A stretch of DNA of 64,000 nucleotides, from assembly GCF_001625305.1 (NCBI RefSeq), contig NW_017802669.1:732618-796617 (forward strand). The letters are read 5' to 3'. This stretch comes from Branchiostoma belcheri (lineage: Eukaryota; Chordata; Leptocardii; Amphioxiformes; Branchiostomatidae). Shown piece by piece: positions 48,238-59,300 of the stretch; within the stretch, counting starts at the first letter, position 1, and each line of letters opens with the position of its first letter. Under the pieces are notes generated by a model. That model saw only the letters and a list, made by a program, of their open reading frames with translations. It was not told where the DNA came from and searched no databases. A program made the translations under genes and the position numbers.

Positions 48238-48717
48238 TGCACACACACACACGTACACACACACACACAGGCACACGCGCACACACACACACACACACAC
48301 ACACATAAACACACAAACACACACACACATGCACAAACACACACACACACACAGAGACTCATACTGATCATAAACAGGCAATGAAATGATGTACTCATAA
48401 CCTCCTCCCATAGTCACAATAATGGACACAGAATCGGTGTAACCATAACCCCCTCTTACACCCCAGGGGATGACAGTACCGGTGTAACCCTAACCCCCTT
48501 CCACACCCCCAGGTGGTGACAGTACCGGTGTAACCCTAACCCCCTCCCACACCCCCAGGTAGTCACAGTTGCTGTGTACACGTTTTTCCTGTCCTGCCTA
48601 ATGGGCCGGCAGTGGCTGGACCCGACCAGACAGTACCCTGGGTACGAGGTGGACCTGTACGTCCCCATATTCACCATCCTGCAGTTCCTCTTCTACATGG
48701 GCTGGCTCAAGGTGGGG

Positions 48718-48768
<51 letters not shown>

Positions 48769-51211
48769 TAGCAATCAATCCAACAATCAATCCAACAATC
48801 AATCAATCTAGCAATCGATTTCGCAATCAATCTAGCAATCCATCTAGCAATCAATCCATCTATCAATAAGTCAATCAATCAAAAAATAAATCTAGCAATC
48901 AATCAATCTAGCAATCAATCATTGATTCTTTTCAGAGAGTTGAGTTTCAAGTAAGTGGTCGTCCTAAGTATCTTTCGTGGGAGTAGGGAATGTGAACCAG
49001 GGATCAATGTAAACGTTAGCACTTGTTAGTTGCATTTTCTTCCCTTGAATGATGAAGCTTGCTGGCTATATTAGTCTTTAAGTCCATGATAACAGATATG
49101 GCTAACAGTTACTGTACCAGAGTGGGGATGGCTACATGTTCTCATGTTCTATCCACACCCAGGTAGCAGAACAGCTGATCAACCCGTTTGGTCAGGACGA
49201 TGATGACTTTGAGACGAACTGGTGCATCGACAGGAACTTACAGGTGACGATTAATGTAAACTTAGAACTTATAACAAACAAATAAACAAACAAACAAGCA
49301 AAAAGCATAATTATTTTAACTCATGAAAGAGTATCTTTGATTGCAATGTCCAAACTCAAAGGACAAAAGTGCCTGTTGGTTAAGTGAGATCTACTGGAAC
49401 CATTTGGACCCAGATTGTTGTTGTTATTTATTGTTGTTATTTCTTGTTGTTATTTATTATTATTGTTTACTGTTTACGCCAGATCTCGTACCTGGCCGTG
49501 GATGACCTGTACATGACCAACCCAACGTTGGAGCAGGATATTTACTGGAACCAGCCTGACCCGGACTGTTTATTATTGTTTGTTATTATTTATTGTTGTT
49601 GTTGTTGTTGTTTAACGTTACTGTTTACGCCAGATCTCGTACCTTGCGGTGGATGACCTATACATGACCAACCCAACGTTAGAGCAGGATATTTACTGGA
49701 ACCAGCCTGACCCGGACCTGCCCTACACCGAAGCCTCCATCAGTAACCGTGTGATGACCGAGCCCTTCCTCGGATCTACATTTGACATGAGGTGAGCCCG
49801 CGGATTCTTTAGACTATCTGCCGCCGCGCCGCGTGCCTGCGAAACTGATGTGCTTAGAGCGAATATACAGATACAGATAAGACATTAGGGTGCTTAAAGA
49901 AACAGCCTTCGTGGCGGAGGTCAAAACATAATCTCCAATCAGATCTTTTGCTGGCCACAAAGAAAGCATCAAATTTTTCAGGCAGCCATTTTGCTACCGG
50001 TGGTGAAATGGTGTCTGTCCAATTTGATACTCTCCTTGCGGCCACCGAATTCGAAAAAATCTGCTTGGAGATTAGTCAAAACGTATGGTCAAACAGTTAC
50101 TAACTGTCCAACTTTCTTACAGACGACCTTATTCTATTCCTTCCTCAGGCTGAACGTACACAACATGGAGTTCACCAGTCTCCCCACCGTGCCGGAAGAA
50201 CCCGGAGAGAAACGGTCGGACAGCAACAACAGCCTCCACAGCCCGGCAGGACCCGCCATAGTGGTCACAGGTTTGCATCGAGGTTTGCTCGTTCTCTCAC
50301 AAGCAGTGAGAAACACCATAATTGGTTGCCAGCACAAAGGAGGGATGTACATAATAGAACACTAAGGTATAGCACAAAACTGACACAGTTTAAGTGCCGG
50401 ACACAGCGCATGTTAAACAGTACACTACCCTATTGTGTCCGCCTGCTGAATGACAGTTAAAGTAGCAGAACTGTAAGTCATAATGGTAGTGATTTTATTT
50501 GATTTTATAGTGATTTATGTCTTTGTTAATTCTGATTTGCAATGCATAATGCTGATAAGCATAGTGGAAAGAAACCGCAATTCAGCACTTGTGCTGCAAG
50601 GGTTTGTGTTGAATAATAAACCATTCTCTCTCTCTACAGAGAAGGACGGCCCCAGCAAGACAGCATCCGTCCCGCGCGCCAGTCACAGCGCCTCCGCCCC
50701 TTCGTCTCCTCTACTGACTCTCGGAGGTAAGAACGCCGGGAAGGGGCGAGGTTTCGCCTCCCCAAGGTGTCTCAGGAAAGCCCTGCTGACGTCTAAGACG
50801 CGCGCGAAGATGGAGAGTCCCTTAGAGCTTGAGAAGTTGGACAGGAGGCGACCTGTGTCTTGGGGCGGAAGGGAGGGTGGTTCGAGCGCACTTCGGGACA
50901 ACTCTGTCGTTAGCTCAACTGAAGACAACATGGCCGACATCACGAACAGACCAGGAGAGACGGCGGCCCGTCTTGAGGTACGCAATTCGCAATGGTGGGC
51001 GGAGGAACATGTCTGGCTAGAGGACGAAGGAAAACCACTTCTCAGCGTTCAGACCAACGAAACACACGCAGACACCCCAGGTGCTAGAGGTCACCTTCAA
51101 AAACAAGATGGCGGACCGGACTACGCGTCGAACACAGCCCGAGGAAACAGCCATGTGCCGCGAGTGGACAGTTCAGACCCTGGGTCCGTGCAGAGGCTGA
51201 CTGTAGTGTGA
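44846..51211 (+). CDS. BEST: Bestrophin C: calcium-activated anion channel, 10 coding exons, 599 aa
   Basis: Exons: 44846-44947, 45472-45728, 46192-46313, 46985-47139, 48083-48160, 48559-48711, 49163-49243, 49634-49791, 50149-50270, 50640-51211. The first 481 coding bases, one exon in A and B, are split by two extra introns (after codon 34, and within DDH-RGRL). The central exons keep the shared 155/78/153/81 sizes; the next is 158 rather than 152. Signatures: [17 protein letters not shown], neck [30 protein letters not shown], clasp [19 protein letters not shown]. The tail is shorter and divergent but ends QRLTVV, again with Thr at -2 and a hydrophobic last residue. The last exon contains an internal GGTAAGAA donor-like site (about 50727), but the frame stays open to the stop, so I use it unspliced. 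Confidence 0.92.
44968..45455 (+). mobile_element. LINE 3' tail-like sequence inside a bestrophin C-specific intron
   Basis: The intron 44948-45471 begins with an A-rich tract and ends in TGATTGAATAAATTGAATTG repeats, the kind of short-repeat tail LINEs carry. The related stretch GTAGAATGTGGTATAACTTT matches GTAGAATGTAGTACATGTAT near 55715. A retroelement has inserted in, or helped form, this intron. Confidence 0.5.
46320..46640. repeat. (AATC)n microsatellite with AAATC variants
   Basis: Almost 300 bases of AATC then AAATC units, beginning about 20 bases after the donor of the intron homologous to intron 1 of A and B. Confidence 0.95.
46785..46984. repeat. Decayed echo of the bestrophin C exon 2 start
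   Basis: TCACGTGAGTGCTAAACACC then CTGCCCTCT and an acceptor-like CCTCTAG at 46828, followed by GGTTGATGAGGCCAGATGAG, mirrors the true junction (TCACGTGAGTGCAAAACACA, CTCTCCAG, GTTTCATGACCCCGCCTGAG) about 155 bases later. Confidence 0.6.
48170..48357. repeat. AC microsatellite in bestrophin C intron after exon 5
   Basis: Interrupted (AC)n. It is in the intron homologous to the AC-rich intron 3 of copy B. Confidence 0.95.
48430..48558. repeat. Exon-edge minisatellite: bestrophin C acceptor and first 11 exon bases repeated, 46-bp unit x3
   Basis: CACCCCCAG|GTGGTGACAGT followed by ACCGGTGTAACCCTAACCCC repeats with AG at 48466, 48512 and 48558 (real), exactly 46 bases apart. Two decoy acceptors therefore precede the true exon start GTAGTCACAGTTGC. 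Confidence 0.85.
48719..48925. repeat. (AATC)n microsatellite after bestrophin C exon 6 donor
   Basis: Starts within 8 bases of the donor GTGGGGATC, with increasing interruptions (TCTAGCAATC) downstream. Confidence 0.95.
48935..49112 (+). repeat. Interspersed repeat family 'GAGTTTCAAGTAA', copy 4
   Basis: GAGTTGAGTTTCAAGTAAGT, TATCTTTCGTGGGAGTAGGG and CCATGATAACAGATATGGCT match copy 1 at 23555-23770. Confidence 0.65.
49483..49633. repeat. Partial duplicate of bestrophin C exon 8 with its own acceptor
   Basis: From the acceptor at 49482, 84 bases encode [19 protein letters not shown] and on to NQPDPD, then break into a TTTATTATTG spacer, another acceptor (49633) and the complete exon from 49634. 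The partial copy lacks the exon's second half and any donor. Confidence 0.9.
49928..50074. mobile_element. 147-bp hAT-like MITE with 8-bp target duplication
   Basis: ATAATCTCCAATCAGATC and ATCTGCTTGGAGATTA are inverted ends. GTCAAAAC flanks both sides (49920-49927 and 50075-50082). It is in the bestrophin C intron after exon 8. Confidence 0.88.
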
Positions 51212-51284
51212 GGGGTGTAGCGTCTATGGTTGAAGTATAGGCCAGGATGAGTCTCTTTCGCATGATCATAGTAGTCTTGAAATT

Positions 51285-51460
51285 TACTCTCCAAGCAGAG
51301 GCTGTGGGGGAATGATCGTTAGCTTTTTATATATGGCTCTTTTTTGTCGCTAATTATAATCCTACCCGTTGGTGGCCGCGGAGCTTCTCTGGTTAATGGA
51401 TACTGCCTGGCCAATTTGATACTGTCTTTTTGCCACCGAGAGAGATCTGCTTGGAGATTA
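51285..51460. mobile_element. 176-bp hAT-like MITE, same family, 8-bp duplication
   Basis: TACTCTCCAAGCAGA and TCTGCTTGGAGATTA ends are flanked by TTGAAATT (51277-51284 and 51461-51468). It lies just 3' of the bestrophin C stop and aligns with the inverted copy at 61759-61928. Confidence 0.88.
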
Positions 51461-51469
51461 TTGAAATTG

Positions 51470-52780
51470 GTTTTGATTTTACACTTTTAGCGCATATATT
51501 AGTTGACAGCAATCCCAATATGTTACTCAGAATGATGTTTTTACGCCTGTTCAAAATTTATGAAATCTCTTGTATTGCTCAAGTAAAGTTTATTGTGCAC
51601 TCTGTTTTAGATTTGTGGAAGCAAAACCTTTTTTTTTCTCTTTTCGATTCCCCATATATAAGTGAGGTTGATTTTTTCTGATTTCAAGTTTGTCATTATA
51701 TGTGTGTGTATGTGTGCGTTATGGTGACATATCTTTATGAAAAACAACACAATGACTTAAGGTGTGGGGATCCGGAAACTTTAATATCAACCACCCACAG
51801 CAGCAAATACGGGCAAGTAGCATTTCATAGTTGCGTCTGCAATTTTACTTATTATCTAATTTTGCATGACTTTGCATGGAAATTGACAAGTAAAGCACCG
51901 TCGACTTTGACTCAAAGTTTGAGGTACATATTTCTCAATCAATGCTCTTATCATTTCTTCATCGACATTGGCTGGTGAGACTTGACTTGACTTGAGTTAC
52001 TCCGAGGAGCGGTTATACTGGCTATGAAGATTCAGATCGAACTGTTTAACGCCAGCTTTTCTCCCCAGGAGTACAGAACAGCTCAGATCGAAAAAATGCC
52101 ATAAAATCTCCTCCAACCAGATTTTGAGGCAATTTAATACGAATCTGTGTTTTTGAACACTTTTCCTCAAGATGTACCAGATGAATTTTTTTCTTCAACC
52201 TCAAATGACAGTTTTTCGGGGCACAGAAAACGGGGAAATAATTTTCATTTCTTCCTCCATGATAGCTTAGATCACAACGTTAATAAAGCAATATCTAGCT
52301 ACGACACATTTTACACAATACTTGTATATTGCATATCACACTTTTGCGTTATGATATCTACAAGAGAAATATACACACCACTTCATACATATATACATAC
52401 ACGACATCATCATGTTATAACTTAGTATACTTTGCTATATATTTCAATAATTTACTTTACGTCTGAGTTTTATTAAAGCACATGCCTTTAAGTCACATTT
52501 TGCCCACCACTGACAGGCTGAATTGTACACAGTCAAAAGGAGTTCTAAAATCTTTTTCTTCCCTCTCTTAAATAGCAGGTTCTGTTGGAGAAATTTTGAT
52601 ATCTTGGTTTTAATTCTGTTAAGGTTTAGGGAATATTTCGCCATGCTAGTATTGCCTATGGACACTAACCAAGAGCAAGATTATCCATTTTTTTACATTG
52701 AAATGCATTTTTTTCTGTTCAATTTTTTAAAACTTTGCGAAAGGTTCATAAATTAGAAAAACATACATGAATACATACAC
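51470..52780. other. Convergent intergenic region between bestrophin C and the IAP gene
   Basis: AT-rich, no coding gene recognised. TTTATT near 52469 would be AATAAA on the minus strand and could end the IAP transcript. Confidence 0.4.
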
Positions 52781-52784
52781 AGAA

Positions 52785-53367
52785 ACTTTACGACGTGTAG
52801 ACCTTAATTTCCGCAATTTCCCTATTTCAACCTTAAAATGCATTTTTTCAATTTTTTATCAAAATAAATTTTGCGAAAACTTATTGAATTGAAAAAAAGT
52901 ACACATAAGGAACTTTACGACATGTAAACACATGCTTGACACATGGGACACTGCATACTACCCTACCTGCAAATTGATAATTTTTTTTTACCTAAAAATG
53001 CACTTTTCTGTTAAAAATCTTCAAGAGTTTGAAGAAAAAGTTACAATTATGATCTTAACTTTGCACTCGACACATGCTCGACACATACACTCCTGCATAT
53101 TACATTACCTTCAAATTTATCAATTTTAACATTAAAATGCATTTTTCTGTTCAATATTTTCATCAAACCTTGCGAACACTTTGTAACAAATAGGTATACA
53201 CGCGCAGCAACTTAAGAATTACGACATGTAGACCTTAACTTTAGACTCTACACACGCTCGACACTTGGGGCACTCCTGCATATTACCCTACCCGCAAATT
53301 TATCCGTTTTTGACACAAAAATGCATTTTTCTGTTAATTTCTGGAAGAAAAAAAGAAAAATACACAT
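52785..53367 (-). repeat. Decayed echoes of the IAP RING-exon end in its 3' flank
   Basis: The plus-strand sequence at the end of the RING exon (GACATGTAGACCTTAACTTT, ACTCTACACACGCTC, then GGGGCACTCC) recurs at about 53222-53300 with good identity and, more decayed, near 53060, 52918 and 52793, spaced about 130-150 bp. Each unit carries the region encoding about ECPMCRACVESKVKVYMS plus an AT-rich spacer (AAAATGCATTTTTCTGTT). Confidence 0.75.
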
Positions 53368-56300
53368 TTATGACATGTAGACCTTAACTTTGGACTCTAC
53401 ACACGCTCTACACATGGGGCACTCCACCATGCCCTCCCCGCACGGCACGCAGCACGCGTAGTGCCCGCACGGCAGGAACACGAGCTCCACCTCGCGATCC
53501 ATGCACACCTTGCAGCACCGCTCTTCCCGGAGACGCTCCAGCTCCGACTGCAACTCGTGAGGGATGCCCTCTGGAAAAGAAAAATTATGATAATAAGCCT
53601 GCAACAATCCTAGATCATTTGCCAAAGGAGTCCGTCTCCCTTTGGGACACTAATAGCTTTTCATCCAATTACTCCAAAGTAGCTCCTCTGGAGAAATTTG
53701 TTTCCTTTTTATTTATTTATTTATTCAAGCTTTGCCACAAGTGGAAGGGAAGGGAGAAACAGGTGGAGACCACCTTTAAAGGCTCCCTCCCCAAAGACAT
53801 AAATGACATTGCAATCAATCATAGTTAAAACTAATTAAACATATTGCACAACATCGTAAATAGACAATAATAACAATATATATAATTGCACAATTTCATA
53901 AAAGCTAGATCTCTGCACATGTACATCCGGCCGTGGAAGTGCCCCATGTCTACCGTGGCCTTATTGCCAGACATGTGGCACACCGACAAGCAGACGTCCA
54001 CGTGCAGAGATTGTCAGTAACAAAATGATCATTAAATCTCTTGGTCAGCGATTTGACAAGACCCCGTTTGAATGTTAAAAGCTCGGACTGCCCCGAAGCG
54101 ACAGCCCCCATGTCCCGGACTCTGACTTCCAGTCTGTTCCACTCAGCCACCAAGCGAGGGATGTAGGAAGTAGCGAATGTTGATGTTTTGCAGCGAACTG
54201 GCATTAGCATATGAGACCTACTGCCTCTTGTTGGACGTGATGAAAATGAAACATAATTATGCATGTCTAAATCGTACACATTAGCCGTGGACTTAACATA
54301 CAACATGATGTCAGCGATCTCTCTCCTATATGAAAGAGGTAACAGGTTGAGGTGAGCTAGTCTAGCCTTGTAGTCAAGTTCACAAGCATTGGCATTCCTA
54401 AAAAAAAACTTCCGATTAATGTATAAGTAATATTGATTTGATACTTAAATACTTTATATGACTCAGACACAAGGACAAGGTATCCACTTTAATCACTTTG
54501 GCAGACTTTGGCGATGTTTGTAGTTTTCGACTGTGTTTGGTAAATTTCGGAAATATTAATGGTCAGTACACTTTCGGTAGAATTCGGTAAAATTTAGAAG
54601 TGTTCGATGAAATTTGTGCTCCATTGAATTTGGCGGTGTTCGGCAAAATTTGGAAGTGTTCGGTAGATTTCGGTGGTGTTCGTGGAAATTTGGAAGGTGT
54701 TCGGCAGATTTAGAAAGTGTTCGGTAAATTTCGGTGGGGTTCGGTAGATTTCGATGGGGTTCGGTGTTACGTACAGAGAAATAACGGTCCATTGAACCGT
54801 GGACTTTTGCTACCGTGAACATAAAACGAATTGCAGAGTATCAGAGTACCATCTGACCTGAAGAGAAGCTGCTTGCCCCCGAACTGTTCCCAGCCTGTCC
54901 GGACACCGTCCAGTCCGGCAAACCCGCCGCTTTCCCGCCCGCCGCGGCGTACCCCAGACTGTTACTGGACAGCGAGGCTCCCCCTGGTGCTCCCCCGTGG
55001 TACTGCAGCGTCTTCCCCTCGTGTTCCTCCAGCTTCTTCCTCTTGAGGCGGCTGTACTCCTCCTCCAGCGCGCGGACGGCGTGCAGAGCCTCCTCCGGGG
55101 ACGTGAAGCCTCGCCCCGCCGCCTCCAGCCGCCGCCACACCGCGTGCTGCACAAGCCCCCGGTCGTAACCCTGCGCCACGATCGACGCTATCACCTAATA
55201 CATTGTTAAATAGAAACACTTTACATTTGGAACCGCATATTTCCCTATGATGTAACAATGCCTAGTATGTGTGTCACAATTACAATACGTTCCGGAATGT
55301 ATTGTAAACAGAAAAAAACTAGCTTAAGTGCACTATGAACTATGTAACACCTTTAGTGCACTATGCACCAAGTAACATCTAGAGTCAGTGCACAGGAAAC
55401 CAGTCAGAATTGCCCTGATGAAGATGACAGAAGGTCATCGAAACGCTGGCTCGTGAAAAATAAATGGTTGTGATAGAAAGAACTTTGCTTTGCTATTCAC
55501 TAAAGCATTGCTGTTATTGGTTAGTTACCATCATTATCATTGTCATTCTTTATTAGCGTAAAATCAAAGTAAATAGTAAGAATAAAAGTAATCATATTAA
55601 AAGAAGGTATGCGAGGGGAAGATAAAAAAATCTTTATTTATTATGTATTTTGTTTATTTGTGTAACATAGGGCCCCACTGAAAAACAGTGAGTGGGAAAC
55701 CTCCTATATATTGTAGAATGTAGTACATGTATAACTTTCCACATCGTCGCTCATTTCATTGTATCTTCTTTTTCGCACGTGTTGTTTGTCTTTGCAATTA
55801 ATTAGCCTTCGGGCATGTAATCGCCATAAACTTTCTAATCCTTTCTAATTCTGTATAAATATGACAGAAAATAAATAAATAGGTAACCTCGGTATCCATG
55901 ACCTCGGCCACACTGGGGCGGTTCCCGCCCTCCCCTAATTTTTCCCGCGCTCTTCGGTACTCTTCTTCTAACTCCGTCACCACGGCAAGCAGTTCCTGTG
56001 GGGATGAAAGGAATAGACTATAGTTTATTCACTGACAGGTTAAAATCACTCACAGCCATTTTTTTTCTGCTGAATTGCGTAGCAGTAGTGTGTTCCGCTC
56101 GGAACCAAGAGGTCCCGGGTTCGAACCCCACCCTGTCACCGATCTTGTGCCCTTGGGAAAGGCAATTCATACAACTTTCCTCACTTCACTCAGGTGGAAA
56201 TGAGTACCTAGGGACGTTCCTCGGATAGGACGTTAAATGGAGGTCCCGTGTTTGGGGAGAGCCACACCTCGCGCACGTTAAAGAACCCACCACACCTTTC

Positions 56301-59300
56301 GAAAAAAGAGTAGGGGCATGCCCCGGTGTGCGATGGTCCAAATACTTATAATTTGAGTATTCAGACTCCAGGAAGAATGGTAGCCTGGGTACCATCCGGA
56401 TTTTCGTTCCGCAACGCTCGATTTTTTCGAGCGCCAAACAAACAAACAAACAAACAAACAAACAAACAAACACCTGCGTGGACGGGAATGTGGCGTTGTT
56501 GTTCTCGAGCCGCCGCCAGATGGCGTGCTGCACGACCTCCGGCTGGTGTCCCATGGCGACCACGGTTCTGGCGGGCTCCGTCTCCATGGCCGACAGCACG
56601 TTCAGCGGCTGCGCGGGGAGGTTCTCGTTCACTTCCGGGCCGGCGTCGCCGAACCAGGGGACGGCTGGGGATCGAGACAAAACTTTAATGTTTCTCACAT
56701 TCTTTAAACTGTTAAAATAAATCATGTAAAACACGACGATAATGAGTTAATGTTTCGTGATAACAAGGATTTGTTTCATACGCGTTGTGCTTGGCAAAAG
56801 AAATTCTCAAAAAGACATGCACTTTGCATGTGTTGAGGATGAATACCCTGAATACGTGTTGAGCACGCCTTGATCATGTGTTGAGCGCGCCTTTATTACG
56901 TGTTCAGCACGCCTTGACCATGCCTTTACCATGCCTTGACCATGTGATAAGCATGCCTTGAACATGGGATAAGCATGTCTTCACCATGCCTTGAACATGT
57001 GTTGAGGCCTTGACCATGTCTATATAATAAAGCATGCCTTTACCACGTGTTGAGCATGTCTTGACCAGGTGTTGAGCATGCCTTGACCATGTGTTGGGCA
57101 TGTCTTGATCATGCGTGATCACCATGCATTGACCATGTGTTGAGCATTCTTTAAATGTGTTAAGCATGTTTTGACTATGTGTTCATCATGCCTTCACCAT
57201 ATATTGACCATGTGATAAGCATGCCTTGACCATGTGACGATTATGCGCCGATCACGCACCTGGCGGAGCGGACAGCTCCTCGTATCCAGGGGACAGCCAG
57301 GACAAGGTCATCTCCCTGGGCGACGTGGGCGTGGCCAGCTTGGACGGGCGGTGGGCGCGCCCAGACCCCTGCCCGCCTTCATCATTCCCGGCTACATCCT
57401 GTGGGTAAAGATGCATGGAGCGTTTTAGGGACACCAAATTTGAGCTATTCCAATTTCAGTGAATTGTAGCCCAATTCAAGCAAGTACAGTTATTTTCAAT
57501 TTAATTTAGAGATCTTTTGACCCCCCTCTACTAAGGCTTGAATAGCTTACAAAAGAGAACACCAGCAGATAACTAAAAAGAAAGTTGCCCATAGAATTAA
57601 GAAAACGTTATCCGTCAAAATGCATTTGTTTCACAGAACAAAAGGCTAGAAATATATGTGCAAATTCAAGCAAAAAAAGGCCGCCATGTTGGTGGGAAGG
57701 TTAGATCCAAGATGGCGACCGATCAGCCGAACTCACCTCCCCGACCTTGTACTTATTCAGCACGTCCTCCACGAACCGCGCCCCCTGGCGGTTCTCCACG
57801 AACTTGCACATGGGGTACCAGCGCGCATGCTCGACCCAGGGGTCATCTCCCGGCTGCCAGTTCTTCAGCCCGCCGCCGCAGTGGAAACACCGAGCGCTGT
57901 CACCGCCCTTCACTGCGCAGGCGTGGGAGAAAAAAGAGATCAGAGATGAAAAACTTCACCTTTGTGTAGCCTCTACCAGGCGCCAGAGGTTTAAAAAAAA
58001 TAGTAGAATTGGCAAAATAGACTCGATGGCAAACTTGTACCAGAGGAGTTAGCCTAGCCTGGGTACCATCTCGAACGTTGCGGAGCGAAAATCCACATGG
58101 TACCTAGGCTAGAGTTAGCCAGCTGGAGGGCAATTGGCAACTCGTCGAGCTCTGGCATACTACTAAGTATTCAGTCTATTTGGCCAATTTCTACTATTTT
58201 TGTTTCAGCAAACCTAGGTAGCTTAGCACTGGCTAACTTTTACCCATTCTGATTCACAAGAATGAGTCATAAAACACATAGACGCCCAGAACAATATTTT
58301 ACACCTATTGTGAGATGTAAGAATAAGAAAAGAATTGCATCCGCGCCAGAGGCGTGGCCAAAAAATGCGGTTGAGAAAAATGGGAAACGAATCTATTCTG
58401 TGTTTTACGATGTTGATAAAATCAAGGAGGTTTCTAAAAAAACATACCTTCTTGATAAAACATGGCAATTGAAAGGCAGTAACAACAGAATACTGCACGA
58501 AGAGACAGGAAGAAGGGATAGCAGCTTGCAAATAGCAGAACATAATTTACAAATCTAGCTTGAAAAGAAAAAAAAAACTAGAATCGTAGAATTGTAGAAT
58601 CAGGGTCCCACTAAAAAGCAGTGTTACCACAGAGTGGGTCACCCTGGGTAAAATGACGGAAAATGGAATAAAAATAAATTTTCCGTCTCGTAAACGGTCG
58701 ATGCCATTTCGCTGAATGGTCGATGCCATGTCCGAGCGTCCCAAAACAAATAAAAAGTAATATATGTTATAAAAAGCAATATTCTAATTGCAAATATAAG
58801 GGAGGGTCATGTAGAATAGTAAATATTGGTGAAAAAAGCAAAAAGCACAGGCTCGGATTCGAACCTGGGTCCAAAAGTATAGCTCTAAAACCCAAACCTT
58901 CACCCTAACCTCTACACCACAAAACATCACGGTGTGGAAGGACTGTCCTGATATTAAAGTTACCCGTTCTGGGATATGGCAACGACCGTTTTAATAGGCC
59001 ACGACCGTTTATGAGACAGAAATAGCATCGTGGTCACCTTTACCAACTCCCGCTTCCTGTCTCACCGGAAGTAAAACTAAGAAAAGAACCTTTACATGTG
59101 TAGAAGAATCCCGCCTTGGCGAGCTCGGCAGGTGAGAGGAAGGTGTGTGGCCAGGTGTGGTACGTGGACAGGCGCAGCGTCTCTGACGTCATCTGGGGGA
59201 ACTTGGGCACATCGTCTGCGGATGTGGAGAAATATAATATTGTTTATTGTAAAAAAAACAAAGAAACTGGTCTGCAAGGTCTGACATCAAAGTGAAAATC

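Noticed and set aside
48151-48430. Cys/Val-rich and His/Thr-rich ORFs
   Set aside because: Translations of the AC microsatellite on both strands.
49483-49566. A separate, alternatively used bestrophin C exon
   Set aside because: It has an acceptor but breaks off after NQPDPD with no donor and a non-exonic continuation; kept as a partial duplicate.
50727-50735. Intron donor inside the last bestrophin C exon
   Set aside because: GGTAAGAA is donor-like, but the frame is open for another 160 codons and ends in the family-typical PDZ-like tail.
54556-54822. 88-codon His/Pro/Asn-rich ORF
   Set aside because: Translation of the TTCGGTGG minisatellite.
56825-57245. CRISPR-like array
   Set aside because: The units are contiguous and degenerate with no unique spacers, in an animal intron; this is a minisatellite.
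58840-58940. Functional tRNA gene
   Set aside because: A and B boxes are present, but the arms do not pair well; SINE-like. The same applies at 26575, 37220 and 56085.
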